Assembly (NCBI GenBank): GCA_028287035.1
Contig: JAQBQL010000026.1
Coordinates: 1 to 16,768, forward strand
Reading direction: 5' to 3'
Length of the DNA: 16,768 nucleotides
From: Labilithrix sp.
GTDB taxonomy: Bacteria; Myxococcota; Polyangia; Polyangiales; Polyangiaceae
Position numbers and translations under genes: made by a program. Below, one piece after another: positions 1 to 7,478 of this stretch. The stretch's first letter is position 1; every line of letters starts with the position of its first letter. The notes below the pieces were generated by a model. That model did no database searches. It was given only the letters and a program-made list of their open reading frames with translations, and was not told where the DNA came from.

Positions 1-295
1 CGCTCACGCTCGCATCCCCCGCGAGCGCGAGGAGCAGCTCGGCGCGCTTCATGCGCGCCTCCTTCTGGCGATCGGTCCCCGCGCCGGCCAGCTGCGCGGC
101 CTGGGCGAGGAACTGCAGCTTGGCGCGTGCGTCCGTCTCGCCCTCGGACCGCAGGATCATGACACGTGCGGCCTCTTCGGGCTGACCGGCCTCGCCGAAC
201 AGCTCGGAGGCCCGCGCGAGATCGCCTCGCAGCTCTGCGGTCCGTGCCGCCGCCGCCTGCCGGCCCTTTCCGAAGATTCGATCGAAGAACGCCAT
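1..295 (-). CDS. Helical-repeat protein, N-terminal part (cut by window edge)
   Basis: Ninety-eight codons read from an ATG at 295-293 down to the window edge without a stop, so only the N-terminus is present. The protein starts MAFFDRIFGKG and continues as amphipathic Ala/Glu/Arg-rich helices with a TPR-like pattern (ELFGEAGQPEEAARVMI, then LQFLAQAAQLAG). I see no signal peptide or membrane segment, so it is probably cytoplasmic and perhaps a protein-interaction scaffold. No clear Shine-Dalgarno precedes the ATG. It is divergent from pilB across a 93-bp gap, so the two could share regulation, but nothing in the sequence links it to pili. I do not recognise a named family. The frame is convincing because codon third positions are overwhelmingly G/C; the function is open. 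Confidence 0.7.
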   Translation of the reverse strand, partial: MAFFDRIFGKGRQAAAARTAELRGDLARASELFGEAGQPEEAARVMILRSEGETDARAKLQFLAQAAQLAGAGTDRQKEARMKRAELLLALAGDASVS

Positions 296-388
296 GGGGG
301 CGAGACACCGAGGTTACAGGGGAAAGAGGGAAGGAGGGCCCCCGAAGCCATTGACGGAGTTGGCCACATCACCGACGCTTTCCCTCAT

Positions 389-2095
<1,707 letters not shown>

Positions 2096-2117
2096 CGCCT
2101 TTCTTTGCGGAAAGGCG
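2096..2117 (+). terminator. Hairpin directly after the pilB stop
   Basis: A perfect 8-bp stem (CGCCTTTC at 2096-2103, GAAAGGCG at 2110-2117) with a 6-nt loop begins at the first base after the pilB TGA. No U-tract follows directly; a short TTTT occurs 8 nt later (2125-2128). It could be a weak terminator, an attenuator or an mRNA 3'-end stabiliser that sets the pilB:pilT ratio. Confidence 0.45.
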
Positions 2118-2126
2118 CAGAGGCTT

Positions 2127-2158
2127 TTGCCCCGGCGTCACAGCTCGATACAATCGAG
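2127..2158 (+). promoter_or_regulatory. Candidate pilT promoter with palindrome over the -10
   Basis: TACAAT at 2149-2154 matches five of six bases of the sigma-70 -10 consensus. TTGCCC at 2127-2132 is a weaker -35 with 16-bp spacing. The -10 lies inside the perfect palindrome CTCGATACAATCGAG (2144-2158; 6-bp arms, 3-bp centre), which could be an operator. The -10 ends 8 nt before the pilT ATG, so transcription would begin about two bases upstream of the start codon. That would give a leaderless or nearly leaderless mRNA, in keeping with the absence of a well-spaced Shine-Dalgarno. Prediction by eye only. Confidence 0.4.
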
Positions 2159-2162
2159 AGCG

Positions 2163-3290
2163 ATGACGCAGCCTGCCGACGTTCGAGTCAATCTCCACCA
2201 GCTCCTCAAGGCGATGGTGGAAAAGGGGGCCAGCGACATGCACATCACCGCCGGCGCGCCGCCCTTGCTGCGCATCGACGGTGAGGTGATCCCGCTCAAG
2301 CTGCCGCCGCTCACGCCGGTCGACACGAAGCACCTCAGCTACTCGATCATGACCGAGGAGCAGAAGATCGCGTTCGAGAAGGACAGCGAGCTCGATCTCT
2401 CGTTCGGCGTGAAGAACCTCTCGCGGTTCCGCGGCAACATCTATCTGCAGCGCGGCGCCGTCGCGGCCGCCATCCGGACCATCCCGTTCAAGATCCTTTC
2501 GTACGACGAGCTCGGCCTGCCGCCGGTCATCGCGGACATCGCCGCGAAGCCGAACGGCCTCGTGCTCGTCACCGGTCCGACCGGCTCCGGCAAGAGCACG
2601 ACGCTCGCGTCGATCATCGACAAGATCAACAGCGAGCAGCGCGTGCACATCCTCACCATCGAGGATCCGATCGAGTACCTCCACCCACACAAGATGGCGG
2701 TCGTGAACCAGCGCGAGATCGGCGCCGACACGGCCTCCTTCAAGGGCGCGCTCCGCTACGTTCTCCGGCAGGACCCCGACGTCGTGCTCGTCGGCGAGAT
2801 GCGAGACCTCGACACCATCGAGGCCGCGCTCACCATCGCCGAGACGGGTCACCTCGTGTTCGCGACGCTCCACACGAACAGCGCCGTTGCCACCATCAAC
2901 CGCATCGTCGACGTCTTCCCGGCGCACCAGCAGGACCAGGTCCGCAACAAGCTCTCGTTCGTCCTCCAGGGCGTCATCACGCAGCAGCTCATGCCGCGCG
3001 CGGGTCAGCCCGGCCGGTGCCTCGCCATGGAGATCCTCGTGCCGAACGCCGCCATCCGGAACCTGATCCGCGAGAACAAGATCCACCAGATCTACGGCTC
3101 GATGCAGGTCGGTCAGGACAAGCACGGCATGATGACGCTGAACCAGTCGCTCATGAACCTGTACCTCCGGCGCTTCATCTCGCTCGAGCAGGCGCTGCTC
3201 CAGTCGAACGAGGTCGACGAGCTGAAGGCGATGATCGAAGCCCGCCAGAAGGCCGGAGCTACGGGCGAGAACCGCCCGCACGCGCGCTGA
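2163..3290 (+). CDS. pilT: Type IV pilus retraction ATPase PilT
   Basis: This cytoplasmic AAA+-like ATPase depolymerises the pilus and powers retraction and twitching. The protein is 375 aa from ATG 2163 (MTQPADVRVNLHQLLKAM). A TTG 36 bp upstream is in frame, but the extension adds nothing family-like and would overlap the presumed promoter. Visible motifs are the PilT N-terminal GASDMHI region, Walker A GPTGSGKSTT (138-147, Lys144), the Asp box EDPIEYL, a Walker B region DPDVVLVGEMRD (204-215, Glu212), the His box GHLVFATLHTN, and the PilT signature AIRNLIRE (297-304), which is needed for retraction in studied PilT proteins. The zinc tetracysteine of PilB is absent, as expected. In Myxococcus the order is pilB-pilT-pilC; here pilT is followed by a convergent unrelated gene 15 bp away, so pilC must lie elsewhere. 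Confidence 0.95.
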   Translation: MTQPADVRVNLHQLLKAMVEKGASDMHITAGAPPLLRIDGEVIPLKLPPLTPVDTKHLSYSIMTEEQKIAFEKDSELDLSFGVKNLSRFRGNIYLQRGAVAAAIRTIPFKILSYDELGLPPVIADIAAKPNGLVLVTGPTGSGKSTTLASIIDKINSEQRVHILTIEDPIEYLHPHKMAVVNQREIGADTASFKGALRYVLRQDPDVVLVGEMRDLDTIEAALTIAETGHLVFATLHTNSAVATINRIVDVFPAHQQDQVRNKLSFVLQGVITQQLMPRAGQPGRCLAMEILVPNAAIRNLIRENKIHQIYGSMQVGQDKHGMMTLNQSLMNLYLRRFISLEQALLQSNEVDELKAMIEARQKAGATGENRPHAR

Positions 3291-3305
3291 GCCGACCGAA
3301 GAGGG

Positions 3306-3683
3306 TCACGCGCCGCCGGCCGCCTGCTTCTTGATCGATCCGTCGGCGATGCCCTGCGTGGTCTGCGCGTGGCCGCCGATGAGGACGCCCTTCACGAAGA
3401 CCTGCGGGAACGTCGGGTAGCCGCTCCACAGCTTGATCGCGAGGCGCGGCTTCCACCCGGAGAGGTAGCTGCCGTACTCCAGGTACTCGAACGTGATCCC
3501 CGCGTCGGTGAGCGCCTTGCGCGTCTTCTTCACGAAGGGGTTCTGCGCCATGCCGACGACGACGACCGGATGCGTCTCCGTCGTCTTCGCGACCTCCGCG
3601 ATCACGTCGGCGTGGAAGGCGGCGATCTCGCTGGCAGCGGTGGGCGCGAGACGGGAGGAGTCGAGGAGCGGGCGGGCGGACAT
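3306..3683 (-). CDS. Glutaredoxin-like protein lacking all cysteines
   Basis: The 125-aa product has the shape of a monothiol glutaredoxin: VVVVGMAQNPFVKKTRKAL (41-58) for the first strand, active-site loop and helix; GITFEYLEYG (62-71) for the second strand; then WSGYPTFPQVFVKGVLIGG (86-104), with the cis-proline (Pro93) and GG motif that bind glutathione in the family. At the place of the CGFS or CPxC active site stands NPFV (48-51), and no cysteine occurs anywhere in the protein. It therefore cannot do thiol-disulfide exchange or hold a [2Fe-2S] cluster through its own thiol. A role as a glutathione or protein-binding fold is inference. The ATG at 3683 is chosen because the preceding frame is shadow. 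It is convergent with pilT and divergent from the MYXO-CTERM gene. A TACCAT box lies 7 nt before the ATG, without a clear -35. Confidence 0.85.
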   Translation of the reverse strand: MSARPLLDSSRLAPTAASEIAAFHADVIAEVAKTTETHPVVVVGMAQNPFVKKTRKALTDAGITFEYLEYGSYLSGWKPRLAIKLWSGYPTFPQVFVKGVLIGGHAQTTQGIADGSIKKQAAGGA

Positions 3684-3728
3684 GGCGGCGATGGTACTGA
3701 CCTCGCGGCCTGACGGGTGGGCCAAGTT

Positions 3729-3746
3729 GGGCCGGCCGGGCCGGCC
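3729..3746. repeat. Two tandem copies of GGGCCGGCC
   Basis: Two perfect head-to-tail copies of the 9-mer GGGCCGGCC (each containing the 8-bp palindrome GGCCGGCC) sit in the 141-bp gap between the divergent glutaredoxin-like and MYXO-CTERM genes. They might be paired binding sites or simple GC-rich drift. Confidence 0.6.
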
Positions 3747-3772
3747 GCCCCGTGCGCTATTCGCCGGCTTTT

Positions 3773-3795
3773 CCGCGTCTTCCGCGAAGGCGCGG
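3773..3795 (+). other. Hairpin in the leader of the MYXO-CTERM gene
   Basis: A 10-bp stem (CCGCGTCTTC at 3773-3782, GAAGGCGCGG at 3786-3795, one T-G wobble) closes on a 3-nt CGC loop. It ends 29 nt before the ATG at 3825. It could influence translation of the downstream gene, or act on the opposite strand. There is no U-tract on the plus strand. Confidence 0.35.
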
Positions 3796-3824
3796 GCGGT
3801 GCGGAACTTGCTGAGCATGCGGGC

Positions 3825-4769
3825 ATGAGGCGTCTTCTTCCGTTCTCGCTCGGCCTGGCGGGTCTCGCCGCGGTCACGATCCTCGCGACCCCTGGGCCGG
3901 CCCACGCCGTCGCGGCGCCGCCGTGCGCGCCGGCCACCATCACTCCGCGCGCCGCGGCCGTGCCGGCAAACTTCCCGGGGTTCGCCTACACGGCGTCGCA
4001 GGGCACCGCCGCCGACGTCCATCTGAAGGCCGGCGGCGAAGCGCAGGCCGTCGTCGTGACCCCCGGCGAGGGCGGCCTCCTGAAGGTGACGACCGTGAAG
4101 CCGCTCGCCGCGGGGACCAGCTATTCGCTCGACTGGGAGAAGGTCTGCACGTACGGCATCACCCCGCCGCCCGAGCCGTTCTCGTTCACCGTCACGCCCG
4201 AGGCGCCGCTGCCGACGACCCTCGGCGCCGCGCCGGCCGCGCCCTCGGTGTCGACCCGTGATCTCGGGAGCACCGCGTTCACGATCACGACCTCGGTGAC
4301 GCTCGCGCCCGAGATGAAGCCGTGGCTCGCCGCCTACCAGCTGCTCGTCCTGCTCGATGGGCGCCTCGTCGCCACGAAGGCAACGCCCGGGGACGGGGAC
4401 ACGGTGGCGCTCGTCGCCGACGGCTGGTGCGACCAGGCCTTCGCGTCCCGCTCGGATCACAAGGTCAGCGTCCGTGGCCGCCTCACGTTCGCGCCGACGG
4501 TGGAGACCCCGCCCGTCGATCTGACGTTTGCGTGCCCTGCGCCGAAGGTCGCCGTGCTCCCCAGTGATCCTGCCACGCCGCCGCCCGGCGTCACCCCGCG
4601 CCCGGCCTCCACCGTGGGAGTGACCCCCGGTACCGCGGGTACGACGGGGGGCTGCGCGACCGCGCCCGGCGCGCGGGACACATCGTTCGCGGCCCTCGGC
4701 CTCGGGGCGCTGGCGCTCGTCAGCGCGCTTGCCCGAAGGCGCGCATCCGCTGCCACGCGCCGTACGTGA
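3825..4769 (+). CDS. Exported protein with MYXO-CTERM-like sorting tail
   Basis: A 314-aa secreted protein. A Sec signal peptide (MRRLLPFSLGLAGLAAVTIL, cleavage likely after AHA at about residue 28) is followed by two beta-rich Ig-like stretches (about 36-125 and 140-238) with four cysteines (C34, C108, C202, C237) that may form disulfides. A Thr/Pro/Gly-rich spacer (245-275) follows, then Gly-Cys (C277), a hydrophobic helix (287-303) and the basic end ARRRASAATRRT. That tail matches MYXO-CTERM organisation (Gly-Cys, membrane helix, Arg cluster), which directs cell-surface anchoring in Myxococcota. The ATG at 3825 is chosen because it starts the signal peptide directly. The last 50 bp overlap the convergent DUF418 gene. 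The binding partner or substrate is unknown. Confidence 0.85.
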   Translation: MRRLLPFSLGLAGLAAVTILATPGPAHAVAAPPCAPATITPRAAAVPANFPGFAYTASQGTAADVHLKAGGEAQAVVVTPGEGGLLKVTTVKPLAAGTSYSLDWEKVCTYGITPPPEPFSFTVTPEAPLPTTLGAAPAAPSVSTRDLGSTAFTITTSVTLAPEMKPWLAAYQLLVLLDGRLVATKATPGDGDTVALVADGWCDQAFASRSDHKVSVRGRLTFAPTVETPPVDLTFACPAPKVAVLPSDPATPPPGVTPRPASTVGVTPGTAGTTGGCATAPGARDTSFAALGLGALALVSALARRRASAATRRT

Positions 4770-5877
4770 ACGATCGCCACGCCCACTCGAAGGGACCGAA
4801 GGCGAAGCGGCGCAGCCACCACCTGCTGGCGAGCAGCTGCGCCGCGTAGAGGGCGACGGCCATGGCGCATGCCGGCGCGACCGCGAGCCGGCCGAAGAGC
4901 CCGAGCCCCCATCCGTAGAACACCGCGCCGAGCACGAAGGACTGCGTCAGGTAGCTCGTGAGCGCGGTCCGTCCGAGCGGCGCGAACACGGCGAGCACGC
5001 GCGCGCCGAGCGGCCGCTCGGCGACGAGGAGCACCAGGGCCGCGTACCCGAGGGCCTGCACGATCGGCGCGATCACGAGCCGGAGCTGCTGCGGGATCCC
5101 GCGGAGTGACCAGGCGGGCACCATCGCGCTGACGACCAGCGCAGCGAGCCCCAGCGTGGCCACCGCGAGGCGCGGAGCGAGGTGCACCCCGCGGCGGAAG
5201 ACGCCCTCGCGCCACGCGGCCGCGCCCAGCAGGAAGAGCGCGAGGACGCGGGGCGCCACCCACACGAGCAGCGCCGCGATCGGAGCTACCTCTGCGATCC
5301 GGAACCGGAGAACGGTGAGGAACGATCCGGCCGGATACACGTGGCTCGCGAGCGCAACATGGGCCGCCAGCGCCTCGTTCGAGGGGAACGACGAGGGCAG
5401 GGGGAGCGGCAGCACCTGCGCGACGAGCAGCGCGACCGCAAGACCGACGATTGGGCGCGTCCGCAGCGCGAGGAGCGGCGCCGCCATCATTCCGAGGACC
5501 GCGTACAGCGTGAGCACGTCCCCGTTCCACACGAGGAAGAGGTGCGCCAGCCCGACGACGAGCAGCATCCCGAGCCGCCGCGCGATGTACGGCGCGAAGC
5601 GCGTGCCGCGGGCGACGACGCGCGCGCGCTGCGCCTCGAGGCCCACCCCGAAGAGAAACGAGAAGAGGCTGAAGGCCTTCATCTCGAGGGCCGTCTCGAT
5701 CGCGGCGAGGAGCGCCCGATCGAGGCCCGACCCGGAGGGCGGATCGGGCAGGAACTGCGCGAAGATCGAGACCCGGAAGCTCGTGACCAGGTTGACGACG
5801 AGCACGCCGAAGAGCGCGAGCCCGCGGAGCGCATCGAGGGTCGTCGAGCGCTCTCCGGCCGTTGCGGCGTTCGTCAC
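4720..5877 (-). CDS. DUF418 family multi-pass membrane protein
   Basis: The 385-aa protein opens with the family hallmark LDALRGLALFGVLVVN (residues 14-29) and contains many hydrophobic helices, including IARRLGMLLVVGLAHLFLVW and later segments ending near the basic C-terminus WQRMRAFGQAR. This fits the DUF418/YeiB-like group of inner-membrane proteins, which resemble acyltransferase-3-like transporters but whose substrate is generally unknown. The start is GTG at 5877; no strong Shine-Dalgarno is visible. It lies 12 bp after the stop of the ferritin-like lipoprotein gene on the same strand, so the two are probably cotranscribed and may be translationally coupled. Its 3' end runs 50 bp into the MYXO-CTERM gene on the other strand. 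Confidence 0.88.
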   Translation of the reverse strand: MTNAATAGERSTTLDALRGLALFGVLVVNLVTSFRVSIFAQFLPDPPSGSGLDRALLAAIETALEMKAFSLFSFLFGVGLEAQRARVVARGTRFAPYIARRLGMLLVVGLAHLFLVWNGDVLTLYAVLGMMAAPLLALRTRPIVGLAVALLVAQVLPLPLPSSFPSNEALAAHVALASHVYPAGSFLTVLRFRIAEVAPIAALLVWVAPRVLALFLLGAAAWREGVFRRGVHLAPRLAVATLGLAALVVSAMVPAWSLRGIPQQLRLVIAPIVQALGYAALVLLVAERPLGARVLAVFAPLGRTALTSYLTQSFVLGAVFYGWGLGLFGRLAVAPACAMAVALYAAQLLASRWWLRRFAFGPFEWAWRSFTYGAWQRMRAFGQAR

Positions 5878-5889
5878 CGCCGCAGGGTA

Positions 5890-7353
5890 TCAGGCTGCGA
5901 GCAAGGTGGGCGCGAGCCGCTCGAGCAGCCGGAGAGCATCGCGTGACGACGGCACCCCGGAGGCCTGCTGCACGTCGTGGTCGACGGGCGCCGCGAGCTC
6001 GCTGGCGAGGGCGGTGATGGCGGCGCGACGTTCGCGCGCGAGGCGCGCCCGCGCCGCGCCATCGAGACGCTCCTCGATCCACGCCGCGAGATCCCAGGAG
6101 AGGGCGGCGTGCTCGGTCTCCTCGTCGGCGATGGAGCTCATGGTCGCGCGCACCTCGGGGTCGCACGATGCCTGCGCCTGCGCGTGCGCGACGAGGGCGC
6201 CGTACGTCTCGCGCACGCAACCCTCGCGCGCATTGTCGAGCGCGATCTCGAAGAGCGAGAGCAACGCCGACTCGCGCTCGATGCGCGGCGCAGCGGGACG
6301 CACCCCGTACCGCGTGGCGAGGCGACGGGTGGCGCGCGCATGACGGATCTCGTCGCGGGCTGCCTTCTTGATGCGTGCCAGCAGCTCGCGGGGCGCCCCG
6401 TGCGCCTCGAGCTGACGATGAAGGCGCCGGAAGGCAACGACGCTGGCCGCCTCGAGCCGGGCCATCTGCGCGAAGTGCTCGCCGACCGCGAGGTCGCTGC
6501 TGGCGCCGTCCTCGTGGTAGCCGGCGGGCCGGCGACCGGCGACGGCGCAACCCAGCTTATCACCCGTGTGCTGCTCGGAGGTGATCGTCACCTTGCCGTC
6601 GTATGCGACGTGCACGTCGGTGATGACGAGCTCCTTCTCGCAATCGGTGGTGACGAGGTCCTTCAGGTCCCAGCCGCCGTCCGCGTAGCGGTACGTCGAC
6701 GAAGGCGTACCTTCACCGCGGCCGCAGCTCGTCGCATAACCGACGCGAGCCGCCGACCAGACCGCCTCGCCGGCAGTATCGAAGGTGCCGATGAGCGCGG
6801 CGACCTCGTCGTCGGTGCGGGCCACCCCGATGTCACCCCCGCGCGTGTAGAGGAAGTAGGACGCAAAGCACGCGTAGCCCCCGTAGCCCGCGTCGGGGTG
6901 TGCCGCGACGCAAGCCTCGCGCGTCCCCGGCAGGAGCCGGTAGCCCTCCACCTCCGCCTTGCACGCCGCCGGATCCGCGGCCGTCGCGCAGGGGGTGCCG
7001 GTGCCCTCGCCGCTGTAGGCGGCCCAGCCGTCGCCCTGCGCCGTCGGGTCCGGCACGACCGGGCGCGGGTACTGCGAGCTCTCGACCGGAAAGGCCGACT
7101 CGCTCCGCTGCACGATGTAGTCGACGGGCGGGCTCGCCTTGATGGCCTTCGGCAACGCCAGCGAGCCGTCGTTCACGTCACACAGGGACGTGAAGCTCAC
7201 CGGCTGGCCGCTCGAGCCGCCCGAGCTGCTGGACGACCCGTCGAGCGTCGTGGTCCCGCCGCCGCAACCGGCGAGCGCGGGCGAGAGCAGCGCCGCCGAC
7301 CCGAGGACGCGCGCGAACGTGTGGCGGAGACGGGCTTCGGTGATCCTCGACAT
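5890..7353 (-). CDS. Lipoprotein with C-terminal diiron ferritin-like domain
   Basis: A 487-aa envelope lipoprotein. The signal sequence ends in lipobox ALAGC (lipidated Cys30), then a Gly/Ser/Thr linker (31-50). Residues 51-275 form a region with eight cysteines (C58, C122, C131, C148, C162, C210, C238, C269), probably disulfide-bonded, ending in CAVAGRRPAGYH. Residues 290-430 form a four-helix ferritin-like bundle carrying the full diiron ligand pattern: Glu301, then E335-x-x-H338, then Glu382, then E412-x-x-H415. Such domains bind two irons and can oxidise iron, reduce peroxide or act on organic substrates; which applies here is unknown. The start is secure: ATG 7353 has a strong Shine-Dalgarno 6 nt upstream. 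The DUF418 gene follows 12 bp later. From memory, similar lipoproteins recur in Polyangia genomes. Confidence 0.85.
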   Translation of the reverse strand: MSRITEARLRHTFARVLGSAALLSPALAGCGGGTTTLDGSSSSSGGSSGQPVSFTSLCDVNDGSLALPKAIKASPPVDYIVQRSESAFPVESSQYPRPVVPDPTAQGDGWAAYSGEGTGTPCATAADPAACKAEVEGYRLLPGTREACVAAHPDAGYGGYACFASYFLYTRGGDIGVARTDDEVAALIGTFDTAGEAVWSAARVGYATSCGRGEGTPSSTYRYADGGWDLKDLVTTDCEKELVITDVHVAYDGKVTITSEQHTGDKLGCAVAGRRPAGYHEDGASSDLAVGEHFAQMARLEAASVVAFRRLHRQLEAHGAPRELLARIKKAARDEIRHARATRRLATRYGVRPAAPRIERESALLSLFEIALDNAREGCVRETYGALVAHAQAQASCDPEVRATMSSIADEETEHAALSWDLAAWIEERLDGAARARLARERRAAITALASELAAPVDHDVQQASGVPSSRDALRLLERLAPTLLAA

Positions 7354-7359
7354 GTCCGT

Positions 7360-7366
7360 CCTCCTC
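7360..7366 (-). promoter_or_regulatory. Strong Shine-Dalgarno of the ferritin-like lipoprotein gene
   Basis: GAGGAGG on the minus strand, 6 nt before the ATG at 7353, fixes the start. It is one of only two strong Shine-Dalgarno sites in the window. Confidence 0.8.
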
Positions 7367-7478
7367 GCAACCGTTGTGCCTGGAGGTCAGGCCCACGAAG
7401 TGCCGGAAAACCAGGGCTACGGTACGTTCCCGGTGTGCCAGCCTGTGACACGGACACGCGCCGCGCGTCGTGGCCCGC

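Noticed and set aside
351..379. TTGACG upstream of pilB as a -35 box, or a sigma-54 site in the same stretch
   Set aside because: No -10 lies at proper spacing, and the GG/GC pair of a -24/-12 site is not at the required distance.
4457..6550. 697-codon minus-strand frame across the DUF418 and lipoprotein genes
   Set aside because: An Arg/Ala/Pro-rich out-of-frame reading; the two shorter frames hold the lipobox, diiron ligands and DUF418 hallmark.
7456..7468. ACGCG/CGCGT mini-hairpin after the TPR gene as a terminator
   Set aside because: Only a 5-bp stem with a 3-nt loop and no U-tract; expected by chance in this composition.
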